Assembly (NCBI GenBank): GCA_001247695.2
Contig: LGRX02030296.1
Coordinates: 1 to 64,000 of the forward strand
Length of the DNA: 64,000 bases
Origin: Cymbomonas tetramitiformis
Taxonomy: Eukaryota; Chlorophyta; Pyramimonadophyceae; Pyramimonadales; Pyramimonadaceae
Direction of reading: 5' to 3'
This document shows positions 23,426-33,548 of this stretch, piece by piece. The stretch's first letter is position 1; each line of letters starts with the position of its first letter. A model generated the notes under the pieces. It was not told where the DNA came from. It searched no databases and worked only from the letters and a program-made list of their open reading frames with translations. A program made the translations under genes and the position numbers.

Positions 23426-23917
23426 TGGTCGTGGTGGTGCACGAGCTGCGCCTACGCGGGAGCTCTGCTCTGGCCAAGCTCTCAGCGGGGCACGGACCAG
23501 GGGCTTAGAGTGCAACATGGCACAGAGGCCCGAGCACCAGTCAGTCCACGACATTCTAAGGTCCCCGACGCATTCAGTCTGCACGCAGCGGACTGAAGCT
23601 ATGCCTCCGGCTGCACAGGAGCAGGAGGCCACTTCGCTCGTGCCATCGCCAACCCGGGGCTCTACAGCGCCCAGCAGCCCAGAGCGTTCCAGTGGCCGCG
23701 TTGCGCGCACCGACACCCGACGTGAAGGCCATCTTGCGGCACGCCCGCAGAGTCCAACCGCGAGTCCCGTGCAGCAGCGCTCGCCACGAGCTGGCCAGCG
23801 CAGAAGGAGATCTCCGAGCCCCAGGAGGGAGGCCCAACATCATGGCGCAGCTCGCAGTCGACATGCAGGCAGCAGCGCGCCGCGTTCTCCCTATGAGCGC
23901 CTAAGTTATGATGAACG
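23426..23917 (+). other. GC-rich stretch with low-complexity frames
   Basis: A plus-strand frame (23517-24002) is rich in Ser, Pro and Arg with no domain; minus-strand frames overlap it. It might be the ragged 5' coding part of the DNMT element, but nothing proves it. Confidence 0.25.
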
Positions 23918-25162
23918 TTGGGAGGAGAGGAGAAGGGAGAGCGCACTGGGGCCTTTTCAAGGGGGCACCGGGCCGGCTGCAGCCCGGCGCGCCCGTCACT
24001 GAGAAGCAGCCCCGGCGCACAGCCGGGCACACAGCCCGCCGATGGAGGGTGGGCGAAGCGCACTCAGGTGTGCTTCCTGCTAGTGGGGGTGTTCGTGCGC
24101 TTGCAATGGCCGCAGCTGCCTCACTTTGCAGTGATGGTAGCATGGATGGCCATGGAGATATCCAGGTGCCTTGGTGAGGTCGTCGCCGTCTGGGCATGCC
24201 GCACTGGGGTGCCCCGCAGAGCCATGACACGCGCATTGTGGGCCATACATACCGCGCCGCTCGAGCCATGGGCGCATCATCGGGCGCATCTGCGTGTGCT
24301 GTTGGAGCTGGCTAGGCACCTGCTGCTGCTGGTCGTGGGGGCCCTTAAGGTAACCGGGCTCCACCATGTCCAGCGTGGGCTGTGGTACGTGCCATTGCTG
24401 CGGTTCGGACTCGCCATGCTCGCCATGCACTTCACGCACATGGTCGGCACTCTGGGGTGCGTCTTGGTAGTTGGCGCCCACGTTATGAACCATGGATTGC
24501 CAGGCTCCTGCTTGGTTTACGATGGTGGCGCGTTCACCACGCTTGAGGCTCGAATGGGCCGTGCGCTGGCGGTCGCCCAGCGAATCTCGGCCGCGGGTCC
24601 AGCCACGCTGGCAGCTGTCCCTCGGCGCATGCAGAAGCCGCGTTTTGCCGCCCGACTGCAGCGCCTGCGGTTCACAGCCGCTTGCTACCAGGTGGCGCAC
24701 TGCCTCTATGTGGCATCAGTCTTGGCACTGGTGGTCTACGTGTCTGCGGGAGGAGGCCTGGGCCGTATGCAAGGGGGGTGGAGGATGCTGACTTGCATAC
24801 TGACCCTTCACCCTCCAGTCAAACCAGTGGGGACCAGCAGAATTTTAAAACTTTTGCTGTTACTCGCGGTGGCTGCTTGGGTGGCCGCTGTGGCCCCTGG
24901 GGAGTTTCAGGGCATGCTGACGGTGGGATCGTGCTCGGGCTCGCCGACCAGATCTTTCAGGACCGCCTGGGAGGACCAGAGGTCTTCGCGCCAATGGGAC
25001 ACCGGGTGGGAGGCTATGGTGGCAGAGCGAGACGAGGTGCTTCCGCACACGGTGCTGGACACGTTACAGCCAGGGGGGCACGACCAGGGTCACCAAGGAC
25101 GAGGCCGCGTGGCTGGATATCGAGCTCAATGCCACCTTCGGAGGACATCCCGAGTTCACTGA
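23918..25162 (+). CDS. Frame upstream of RT, possible Gag/protease region of DNMT element
   Basis: A 414-codon frame. Its last part (VAERDEVLPHTVLDTLQPGG) appears to continue into the RT frame through a slip in the GGGGGG run near 25073, since the RT frame is open and coherent just beyond (TRVTKDEAAWLDIELN). Near residue 200 is LVYDGGAFTTLEARMG, which could be a variant retropepsin active site (D-x-G-A). The rest is rich in Leu, Val and Ala with several membrane-like stretches. On the minus strand a Gln/His-rich frame (24080-24700) is equally open, so the assignment is weak. Confidence 0.3.
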   Translation: MGGEEKGERTGAFSRGHRAGCSPARPSLRSSPGAQPGTQPADGGWAKRTQVCFLLVGVFVRLQWPQLPHFAVMVAWMAMEISRCLGEVVAVWACRTGVPRRAMTRALWAIHTAPLEPWAHHRAHLRVLLELARHLLLLVVGALKVTGLHHVQRGLWYVPLLRFGLAMLAMHFTHMVGTLGCVLVVGAHVMNHGLPGSCLVYDGGAFTTLEARMGRALAVAQRISAAGPATLAAVPRRMQKPRFAARLQRLRFTAACYQVAHCLYVASVLALVVYVSAGGGLGRMQGGWRMLTCILTLHPPVKPVGTSRILKLLLLLAVAAWVAAVAPGEFQGMLTVGSCSGSPTRSFRTAWEDQRSSRQWDTGWEAMVAERDEVLPHTVLDTLQPGGHDQGHQGRGRVAGYRAQCHLRRTSRVH

Positions 25163-25178
25163 GGAGAACTGGGAGGAG

Positions 25179-28166
25179 ATGCGCAACGTGGTGAGGAGGT
25201 GCAGCTATTGCTTCGCCAACAAGCCGCAGGACATCAAAGGCTACCATGGAGGTGCGGCACATGCGACCTTCGCCATCCCGTTCAAGGACGAGACTAAGGT
25301 AGCCTACCAGCGACCGAGGAAATACAGCCCAGGGGAGCAGGAGATCATCGACCTGCACTGCAAGGAGCTGCTGGAATATGGCTTCATCGAGCCGGCTTCA
25401 CAGCACTGCAGACACGCCAGCAACGTGGTGGTCGCGGGGAAGAAGGATCACGACACTGGACAGTGGACTTCGACGAGATTCTGCGTCGACCTCCGGAACA
25501 CGAACCGGTTGTCGCTGAAGGATAATAACACGTTACCACATTGTCCAGAAGAGCTCTACCAGCGCGTGGCCAAGGCCAAGTTCAAGACTACCCTGGACGC
25601 GACCAAGGCGTTCCACCAGATTCCCATGACTACTGAGGAGGACAGGGACAAGACAGCGTTCTGGTGGGGCAACCAGCTTTATCGTTACACATCCATGCCT
25701 TTTGGAGCAGCTGGAGCGACCGCAGCCTTCATCAGAATCATGGACTACGAGCTGCGTCACCTGCAACATTGCACGGTGGCGTACGTCGATGACGTGTGCA
25801 TATACTCAGACACCGCTGAGCAGCACATCAAGGATGTGGAAGCCGTGCTTCGCACCTTGGGGGATGCAGGGATACGCCTGCACTCGGGCAAGTCGACCTT
25901 CGAGTCAGCCACTGTGGACTTCTTGGGCTACCGCATCGGCTACAACACTATTGGTGCGCAGGACATCAAGTGCAAAGCCATCCAAGAGTTGCCCAAGCCC
26001 GAGGACAAGACTGGAGTACGCTCCATCCTTGGACTCATGAACTACTACAAAGGTTTGGTGGGGGAGCTCATGGGACCCAACTACTCAGAGATGGCACGAC
26101 CACTGAACGACTTGCTCAGAAAGGAGGTGTTGGATGTCAAGGAAGCTTGGGGGAAGGAGCAGGACCAGGCATTGCAGGCATTGAAGGACGCCCTATGTTC
26201 GGGGAGATGTTTGAAGCCCATCGATTACAGCAGGCCCATTTTTCTCTACACGGACTGGAGTAACCATGGCATTGGCGCAGTGCTGGGTCAGAAGGATGAG
26301 AACGGCGTAGAGCACATCTGTGTGGTGATCAGTCGCTCACTGTCGAAGACCGAGAGACAGTACGCGAGCTTCCAGGGTGAGATGCTGGCAGTGGTGTGGG
26401 CGATCCGCACGTTACGACAGTACCTGCACGGGATCCACTTCACGCTGATTACCGACCATTCGCCGCTCACAACACTCATGGAGAAGGGGGACCTGCAGGG
26501 TCAACACCTACGCTGGGCCATCAGCCTCCAGGAGTTTGAGTTCACGGTCCAGTACCGACCAGGTCCGAAGAATGAGAACGCGGATGTGCCATCCAGGTAC
26601 CCACTGCCCAGCACCGCAGACGAGACTGGTGCCCGCTTGGACCGTGAAGGGGACCGAGCCAGGGAAGCGGGGCATGCCGAGAGGCTAACGCGCTGCTTCA
26701 CAGATACCATCTGCTTGGAAGTGACCAGGGAGCCACCACTTGGTCTAGAAGTGAGCCCAGAGGCACAGGTGGCCAACTACTGCGAGAACATGGTCAGGGA
26801 GCAGCTGGGGACCAGCGCAGTCCATCGACTGTTTGACGTGCACTACCAAGAAGAGTTGGAGTGCAACAAGGGGGTCATGTTTGACACTGACCACCCGGAG
26901 GTGGCCAGGTGCTCGGGCAGGTTGACTCGAGTCGCCTGGGATGCCCTCAGCCAGGTCCGGCCAATCAGGGGTATGCATTCTGGAGGCTCCCCGGCAATAT
27001 ACGGCGACGAGACCATGGAGGGTGGCAAGCTCAAAGTGCCAAAGAAGATCGACACGAGAGTGATTGACAAGAGCTTCTTTCGGGAGGCCAGAGAAGAAGG
27101 CGTGGTCTGCTATGAGCCGTGTGGGGGCCTGTGTGCTGGACTAGAGATGCTCTTGCGCTGTGGAGTTAAGGTCAACAAGTACCTCTACCAGGACATCTCG
27201 AAGTCCAACCAGACGGTAGCCAGGGCCAGGTGCATGGCGCTCAGCCGCCGTCATCCTGACTTGTTTCGTGCCGAGGCAGCCCATTTGGAACAGCTGCCCA
27301 GCAACATCGAAGACACCAGTCTCATTGACCTTGTACATGCAGGGGCATTGAGTGGAGAACAATGGGTCATAGTGTGTGGATATCCATGCCAGGACCTGTC
27401 ACCAGCTGGCAAGCTGGCTGGTTTGGAGGGCAGGCACAGCAGACTGTTCTACCAGGCAGTGCGAGTCCTCTCTACGCTGCAGCAGCTGCAGCCTCAGCGA
27501 CCGCCAGCATATGTGCTAGAAAACGTTTCTCCGTTGTCACACAGGGAGAACTCGAAGATCAGGAAGGACGTGTTTCCCATCATCAATAGCGTGGTGGGCC
27601 AGCCAGTATCCTTCGACGCGGCGCGCGCGGGATCATACGCGCATCGTCTACGAGCATATTGGAGCAATCTGTTTCAAAATCAGCAGTTCAATCTGGTGAT
27701 GGAGGGGGTGGACAGACCACCAGACAGATACGTGCGCGATATTTTGCAGCGAGGCTGGAAGCCACGCAGGGTTGTCACTGGAGACAGAAAGCCTCACTAC
27801 ACCGCTAACGTTGTGGGGGAGCCTATGAGAGTATTGCCAACCATCTTGGCGACACAAAACTCTCGCGCCTTTCGCGCACCACGCGCAGGCACGGTGGTAA
27901 GGAAAGAAGATGATGATGAAGTGGGGGAGACCAGAGAGGTTAACCTGGACGAGAAGGCAGTTGCCATGGGGTACAGCGCGAGTGAGCTGCACATGGCGCA
28001 TGGCATGAAGGACGAAGAATTGGCAGGAGTGCTTGGCCTTGCTATGGATCGGAGAGCAATGGAGCTATTGTATGCGATTGCCGAGGTCAGCACGACCAAA
28101 CTGCCGAAGAGCGAGGAGAGCGAGGAGGAGGAGCATGGCACGCTAGCTGCCATCCCCATCGCGAAG
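25179..28166 (+). CDS. pol: Pol part 1: reverse transcriptase, RNase H, DNMT3-like cytosine-5 methyltransferase
   Basis: Copies element RNA to DNA and probably methylates cytosines. RT: FCVDLRNTN, then the active site YVDD at residues 202-205 (numbered from 25179). RNase H: YTDWS (Asp 359), the later E, and TDH near 426, ending NADVPSR. Methyltransferase, about residues 640-1005: motif I EPCGGLCAGLEML (646), motif IV GYPCQDLSPAG with catalytic Cys 737, motif VI ENV (781), and motif VIII-like AHRLRAYWSNL near 820, which resembles DNMT3 (AHRARYFWGN) more than DNMT1. The domain sits between RNase H and integrase, so it is part of the polyprotein. The frame is open upstream of 25179, so the ATG given is probably not the true start. 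The frame runs on to 28271 only because it reads into the MITE. Confidence 0.85.
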
Positions 28167-28426
28167 CAGGGAAGATATCTTCCTGGGATTGGCCGGCCCG
28201 GGGCCGTGTCACGGAGGCCCGGGCCGAAGGCGGGCCGAAGGAAAAGTTGCGGATGGGCCGAGTCGCATTGAGGGGGAAATCGATAAATTTCCAAAATTTT
28301 ATCGATTTTTGACAAATTGTCATACTTAAAATTAAAATTTTGGGTTCGGGCCGAGACGGGCCGAAATGTGGCCGAAGTAAATTCCCAATGCGGGCCGAGT
28401 CACCTCCGCGGAAGATATCTACCCTG
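28167..28426. mobile_element. hAT-like MITE, 260 bp, inserted in pol
   Basis: Ends are CAGGGAAGATATCTTCC and GGAAGATATCTACCCTG. The flanks are TCGCGAAG and CCGCGAAG, an 8-bp TSD with one mismatch. A CAGGG terminus and 8-bp TSD are typical of hAT elements. The interior is GGCCGGGCC/GGGCCGAA-rich at the ends and AT-rich in the centre. Removing it with one TSD (268 bp) restores a single pol frame. A relative lies at 42045-42324. Confidence 0.88.
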
Positions 28427-28434
28427 CCGCGAAG

Positions 28435-29682
28435 TCCACCAAGGTGGCTACCACCTCCGAGGACACAGCTGAGCCGGTGCGAGCACAACTAGCAGAGTGG
28501 GTCACCAGTTCCAGCGACTACACTCAGCAAGTCGCGCGACGCCTTAGCCATCAGGACTGGGAAGAACGACTGCAACACATGTGCAGCCAGGGGCAGAAAG
28601 GTACACAGGGGCTAGGCACCGCCGACGCCGTCCCACGTCGCAGACAGTGGAAGCTTGCCTCCATGAAGCTCGCGGGCTATGAGGCGCGCCATCGGCAGGC
28701 CTTTTCAAGGCCTGGGGGCAAGCCAGCAGAGACGAGCTCAGCTCCAGAATGGGCACCAGTGGCGAAGGAGAAAGAGATGAGGCTGCCTAAGCTGCCCGAC
28801 ACTACGAGAATGGTTGCCATGCTAGCCAGCGTAACCAACCAGGAGTCACTTCGAGAGAGGTACCCCGACATACACGAGGACGAGCTATGCCTCGCGTGGA
28901 TCAAGACCGGAGGAAGAGTGGAGGTGCCCAAGGAGGAGTACCACAGAGTGAGGAAGAGAGCAGCACGTCACCGCTGGGACGAGCTCATGGGCGAGTTGTA
29001 CATGGTCACCGTCAGTGGTAAGGAGCTGCTGGTGCCCAAGCCCTGTGACAGGATTCAGCTGGTGCGTGAGCACCATGAGAGGACTGGCCATTGGGGCATC
29101 AGGCGGACACTGAACTTGTTGTGGCAACGCCATTACCGGGCAGGCATGAAACAGGATGTGCGAGCGGTGGTCACTCAGTGTCAGACTTGCCAGAGGGTGA
29201 AGACGCACTATGCACGGGAGGAGGCGATGCTCACGCCGCTGGAAATCAAGTCCTTCATGTACCGCTGGTCCCTGGATTTAGCTTGGCCCACGAAGCGCAT
29301 CACGAAGGCTAGGAACCAACGCGTCTTGGTCATGATTGAGCACTATACGCGGTTCGTCGTGTGCGTTCCAATCCCTGACAAGGAGGCCGCCACCATCGCC
29401 AGCGCGTTTCGCAATCACGTTTTATCCGTGTTTGGGGCGCCCGCAGAATGCCTTGTGGACGGGGGCACAGAGTTTGAGGGCGAGTTCTCTGCCCTATGCA
29501 AGCAGTGTCTCATTGACCGGAGAGTGACTTCACCGAGTTCCCCAGAGAGCAATGGCTTGACTGAACGGGTGGTACGCACCCTCAAGTTTTGCTTCAAGAA
29601 GATGGCCCTCGACAAGGGCCTGGACTTCGAGTGGGACGAGATGCTCTGGTCACTCGTACTCAGTTACAACGCGCAGCTAAAC
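28435..29682 (+). CDS. pol: Pol part 2: integrase zinc domain and catalytic core
   Basis: Joins the element DNA to the chromosome. The HHCC zinc domain spans about 29070-29190 (HHERTGHWG ... CQTCQ). The catalytic core shows the acidic triad: D in SLDLAWP (about 29275), D in VDGGTEF (about 29458) and E in LTERVVRT (about 29560). Upstream it is continuous with the RT/DNMT frame once the MITE is removed. After LSYNAQ (near 29680) the coherent sequence moves to another frame, where KQQSTGVASFTLLFAQ continues the integrase C-terminus, so there is an indel here. Confidence 0.85.
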
Positions 29683-30850
29683 AGCAGTCGACTGGAGTGG
29701 CGTCATTCACCTTGCTGTTCGCTCAGGAAGCCACGGTGCCACCGGATCTTCGTGCTCGACCCGAGTTGGACTTTGGGAAGCAGGAGGAGAAGACACTGGC
29801 TGAGGACTTGTTACAGCGAGCAGCCATCGTGAAGAAGCTCATGGTACATGCAGGGTGCAACCTAGAGATCGCCCAGCACCGCGACACCTTGCGATACGAG
29901 CACAGGAGGAGTGGCAGCTACGAGCCGAAGCCGCACCAGTTCAAGGCAGGCGATTTCGTGTACATACGACAACAACCGCGCTCTGGCATGGAGGTGGCCA
30001 CCAAGCCAGCCATCCTAAAGATAGTCAAGGTGCAAAGAGATGGGGTGGTAGTGTTGGAGGACAGCACGAAGTTGCGGGAGAAGAGCACAGTGCAGAACAT
30101 CGCACCATGTCACCTGCAAGTGAAAGATCAATACGACTGCAGTGCAGCCATCCCCAGCAAGCACCTCGCGTGTGAGGCGTGCATGCGGACAGATGGGGAG
30201 GCAGCCATGTTGCTGTGTGACACCTGTAACCGTGGTTATCACACGTGGTGTCTGAGTCCAGCGCTGGATGGAGTACCTGAAGGAGATTGGCAATGTCCCA
30301 AGTGCTTGGGTGGGACCGTGGTGGCAGCTGCCGCCGAGGTGAGTACGTCGATCGTAGAGAAGATGGCTGCCATGGAGCTGCAGCTGAGAGAGAAGTTGGG
30401 CTCAGATGTGGTATTGTTGCCTGCAGACGTGGGTCCACATCGTGTAGTGAAGCCGGGGCGTGAAGACCCATGGCAGGCGCTCACATCGCGACAGATGCTC
30501 AGGAAAGAAGGGAGCATGGGGGATCTCCCTGACAGAGTGGCCTGGGGAAACCAGGAAGAGCTCAGCAGAGTAATTACAGACGTGATGCCAGGATTCTGGC
30601 ATGAGGGCCATCGTACCATCCTGAGCAGAAAGTGTGCAGAGCAGCACACTCGCGCGAGAAGCCTCCGCAAGGCGTCCACGGTGCAGGCCATGAGCCCCGA
30701 GGAAGTACAGAAGAGAGGGGATGTTACGCAGTTGAGCAGAGCTCAAGTGAAAATTGCCAGTCAACTGGATTGGGGCTTAGAGTTGGTGATGACAGTTCCT
30801 CAGGAGGTCAGACGTCTGGCGCACGAGGTGACTTGGGAGAAGATCACACA
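29676..30850 (+). CDS. pol: Pol part 3: integrase C-terminal domain and PHD finger
   Basis: A GPY/F-like stretch (KAGDFVYIRQQP ... LKIVKVQRDGVVVLED) follows the integrase core. A canonical C4HC3 PHD finger lies at about 30169-30312: CEAC, LLCDTC, GYHTWCL, then CPKC. PHD fingers read histone H3 tails, so this one could steer integration or methylation to particular chromatin; chromodomains do this in chromoviruses. A helical linker with RKAS- and EE-rich pieces follows. The frame is open to 30935, but the coherent sequence leaves it near 30850. Confidence 0.85.
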
Positions 30851-31389
30851 GGTCTGCGTGGGATCCCTGGGCTGGCACAGGTGTCATTGGCAAGGTTATG
30901 TCACTGGAATGGCCTCACCTGAAGGTTATGAATAATGATTGGAACCCGCAGCTGAAATGGCACGAAGCCCTTAACGCTTTGCAACCGGGCAATTATCGCG
31001 CCTGGAAGGAAAAGTATGGGGTGTGTGACGCGGTGGTGACCTCACCCTGGTTCGCAGTGTTGGATATTGCGTTGCCATTGGCAGTGCTGGCCAGCCGAGT
31101 GGTGGCTTGTATTCATGTGCCATCGCACTACATGACAGATATGACAGAGAGCAGGGCACAATACTTTCGTAAGTTGTGTCACGCTGGACGCTTACATGTG
31201 ATTGGGCACTTAGAACATGGGCCCATTGGCAGAAGATGCATGTGGGTCATGGTGTTTCGGAATCCTCTGACACGGGCCAGGATGCTACGAGGAGGAGAAG
31301 CTTCTGGAGTGGGTATGTTTACCTTCAGCATGGGCAAGTTCGCGATGGACGGTGTCACAACAGAAGATGCTGAGCAAGCTCTTGTTTAA
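30841..31389 (+). CDS. DPPY-type DNA methyltransferase-like domain (putative amino-methyltransferase)
   Basis: In the +1 frame relative to the PHD part, the sequence shows a SAM-binding motif I, WDPWAGTGVIG (30859-30891), then VMNNDWNP as the motif II/III region, DAL, and TSPWF (31039-31053) at the position of the (D/N/S)PP(Y/F/W) catalytic motif, followed by a hydrophobic strand and WVMVF. This order is that of N6-adenine or N4-cytosine methyltransferases. The second Pro of the catalytic motif is Trp here, so activity is uncertain. The stop at 31389 lies 35 bp before the LTR, so this is the C-terminus of the polyprotein. The frameshift before motif I is either damage or a programmed site; one copy cannot tell. 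Confidence 0.6.
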   Translation, partial: RSHRSAWDPWAGTGVIGKVMSLEWPHLKVMNNDWNPQLKWHEALNALQPGNYRAWKEKYGVCDAVVTSPWFAVLDIALPLAVLASRVVACIHVPSHYMTDMTESRAQYFRKLCHAGRLHVIGHLEHGPIGRRCMWVMVFRNPLTRARMLRGGEASGVGMFTFSMGKFAMDGVTTEDAEQALV

Positions 31390-31414
31390 TGTCTGTGCTA
31401 CCAGTGGCAGCTAC

Positions 31415-31424
31415 AGATGGGGGA
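31415..31424 (+). other. Polypurine tract before 3' LTR
   Basis: GATGGGGGA immediately precedes the LTR start TGTTGAG. It is the expected primer site for plus-strand DNA synthesis, although interrupted by one T. Confidence 0.55.
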
Positions 31425-32033
31425 TGTTGAGAAAAAGAGCTTGCATAAGTTGTGAAAAGAGGAAGAAGATATCAAAAAATTTGAGATTTTGTGTAGTTAC
31501 AGTGGTAAGTCAACTGTGCAGTCATATAAGGCAACATATGTAGAGCCGAGCTAGTATTATAGAAGCGCTGACAATAAGTAAGACTGTTTAGTAGTAGGGC
31601 TAGAGAGTTATGCTTTGTGTGGACGCTTCGTGCATAAGTTCGCGACAGCTGTCACAAACCACGGCTTATCGTGTACCTCAGCTGGGTTGTGACACTTGCT
31701 GTAGCAGTCTCTGTGACGAACATATGACACGCGCTGTACGGTACGCGTGAGGAGTTATGACAGTGAAGAGATACGGAAAGATAAGCGGGTGTTACACTTG
31801 TTTAGAGATAGTGAGAATAAGTAGGGCGGCGTGGAAGGGTGAGGCAGCCGCTCATTTTTGTTTTGCCTTCGTAACAGTGATTCCGAAAATAGCCAGGACT
31901 CGCTTAGACCGCGAAAACAGCAGTGTTATGAGATAATTTATGAGATACAGCATTCTTCTGCTTGTAAAGATATACATTTGTGGAACTTGCTCTTGTGCGA
32001 TAGCGTCAGAACTGTAATTAACAGTCTTTTTCA
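31425..32033 (+). repeat. 3' LTR of the DNMT retrotransposon
   Basis: 609 bp, starting TGTTGAGAAAAAG and ending TTTTTCA (TG...CA), right after the polypurine tract. Its first 224 bp recur at 32034-32257. No 5' copy was found upstream of the element. Confidence 0.7.
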
Positions 32034-32257
32034 TGTTGAGAAAAATAGCTTGCATAAGTTGTGAAAAGAGGAAGAAGATATCAAAAATTTTGAGATTTTG
32101 TGTAGTTACAGTGGTAAGTCAACTGTGCAGTCATATAAGGCAACATATGTAGAGCCGAGCTAGTATTATAGAAGCGCTGACAATAAGTAAGACTGTTTAG
32201 TAGTAGGGCTAGAGAGTTATGCTTTGTGTGGACGCTTCGTGCATAAGTTCGCGACAG
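32034..32257 (+). repeat. Second LTR start, joined head-to-tail and truncated
   Basis: TGTTGAGAAAAAT and the following 224 bp repeat the beginning of the LTR at 31425 almost exactly, starting at the very base after that LTR ends. It stops at 32257, where a GGTAAA-rich repeat begins. Confidence 0.75.
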
Positions 32258-32522
32258 TAATATGCGGTAATTTTACCATTGGGGGTCAATTTACCGGTCG
32301 TAGGGGGGTACCATGGTAAATTATATACAGCAATGGTAAACAATAATATGTAATTATCGCGCTATTAGTAAATGTGGTAAAATCGTGGTAAAATTCTTCC
32401 TGGTCACCAATAGGAAATTACCCACGGGATTTATATCGCCACTATTAGTGTAATGGTGGTAAAACACCAATTTACCACAATTTACCACCAGTTTACCACA
32501 TTTTACCACCATTTTACCACGT
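32258..32522. repeat. GGTAAA-rich repeat element, type 2
   Basis: A dense series of TTTACCAC/GGTAAA motifs ending (reverse complement) at CACTGAGAAATAAACGTGG, like 19985-20300. It separates the truncated LTR from the TRIM-like ORF, and its edge coincides with the end of that ORF (HTEK, then stop). Confidence 0.5.
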
Positions 32523-33152
32523 TTATTTCTCAGTGTGCAACCGTGAGGTAGATAATTCCGGAGAAGCCAAGTGACCATGATTCCCCTGTTCCCCCTCCAA
32601 ATCGTCTTCAGAATCATCGTAGTACCCAAGTGGGTATTCCGATTCATCTTCGCTCTCACTGTCTTCACAAACTGCATGAACGCTCTGCCCAGAGAGAATC
32701 ATAGAACGCGAATCCGCAGAATGACATAAGTGATGCTCGACACGAACAGGACGAGGCGCCTGTCGTGTGAGCCTACGCGTACTGGAGGAGCCAGTCGCGG
32801 GTCTGGTGATCGTGATCTGTGACGAAACAGATTGGGTGTCCAAAATCGCGTACCCATTGCCAACGCCCTTTTCACAGAAAGTTACGGCCGAAATCAAAGA
32901 AGAATCGGACGCAGCACCACCAACTGCTACGTCCCTTGAGACAATGAGATTCAAAACAACCGGCTCGAAAGTCGCTGGAGGCTGCGGTAATATCTGAGAA
33001 GCATTTCGAAAATGAGCGAGCGCCCTAGCCTGGGCTTGGCACAAAGAAATGAGCTGAGCGCGTTTCGAAATAGAAACCTTCTCTAATTTCTCGTCACACG
33101 ATAACAAAAGAGCATGAAGCTCTCCATCGGACAAAACATCTACGAGAGCCAT
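32523..33152 (-). CDS. TRIM-element protein, copy 2 (209 aa)
   Basis: Starts at an ATG at 33152; the frame is open further but upstream sequence is leader. It is homologous to the protein at 38583-39287: both have an N-terminal helix, then S/KRxQLISLC, a middle Ser/Thr-rich part, and an acidic C-terminus containing ESEYPLGY(F/Y)DDS. No zinc knuckle, protease or known domain. It may act as a minimal capsid or RNA-binding factor, but that is only inferred from its location inside an LTR element. Confidence 0.5.
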   Translation of the reverse strand: MALVDVLSDGELHALLLSCDEKLEKVSISKRAQLISLCQAQARALAHFRNASQILPQPPATFEPVVLNLIVSRDVAVGGAASDSSLISAVTFCEKGVGNGYAILDTQSVSSQITITRPATGSSSTRRLTRQAPRPVRVEHHLCHSADSRSMILSGQSVHAVCEDSESEDESEYPLGYYDDSEDDLEGEQGNHGHLASPELSTSRLHTEK

Positions 33153-33374
33153 CGCGGAAAAAATGATCCGTCGAAGAAAGCGAACGCGCGAATAAAACAG
33201 CCGATACCACACTGCCGTAGATTCCCGTAACTGCCGGACCGTCCAAGCGAAAGCGAAAATCAAATTCCGTAGGCCGCGAGAAAGATGGCTGAGCTCAAAA
33301 TAAAGATAGAGCGAATACAAAATAATTTTTACGCTAAAAATCACAATACGCAAGCGTAAAGTGGGTCCATAACC

Positions 33375-33548
33375 TGCTGGTAACAGCACAACAGCCACGG
33401 GGAGAACGCTCCCGGCGAGATAGAGCGAACAGCATAATTGATAACATACGGAAATAAATAGTCAGACTGACACAAGCAGAGTCACCGAAGATGACATACC
33501 GGAAATGACACGTGACACTACGAACATGTCACAGTGCCAATTCCAGCA
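33375..33548 (-). repeat. TRIM-type LTR (5' LTR of copy 2)
   Basis: 174 bp running TGCTGGTAACAGCAC ... CAATTCCAGCA on the plus strand, matching the LTRs at 38023-38199 and 39511-39687 in ends and in the GACACAxGCxGAxxCACCGAAG block. The matching 3' LTR was not found, so this copy is truncated on its left. Confidence 0.65.

Larger units (their letters stand above)
23918..32033 (+). mobile_element. Ty3-like retrotransposon with two DNA-methyltransferase-like domains
   Basis: In order on the plus strand: a doubtful Gag/protease region, RT, RNase H, DNMT3-like cytosine methyltransferase, integrase, GPY/F-like tail, PHD finger, a DPPY-type methyltransferase, a polypurine tract and a 3' LTR (31425-32033). 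RT before integrase gives the Ty3 order. The 5' LTR was not found, so the left limit is arbitrary. Damage seen: a 260-bp MITE at 28167-28426 and frame changes near 25073, 29680 and 30850. Captured DNMTs in retrotransposons have been reported from charophytes and dinoflagellates; this copy adds a PHD finger and a second, unrelated methyltransferase fold. Confidence 0.75.

Noticed and set aside
24080..24700. Minus-strand Gln/His-rich frame with CACHGSAGHPSAAC, which looks like the Gag zinc knuckle CFACGSAEHIVRNC
   Set aside because: The second Cys position is His, no Gag core precedes it, and it lies antisense to a frame that appears to lead into the RT. Gln/His on one strand is the automatic complement of Leu/Val on the other.
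23918..25162. Multi-pass membrane protein
   Set aside because: Hydrophobic stretches exist, but the frame is Leu/Val-rich mainly through CTG/GTG bias and leads into pol; no family supports a membrane protein.
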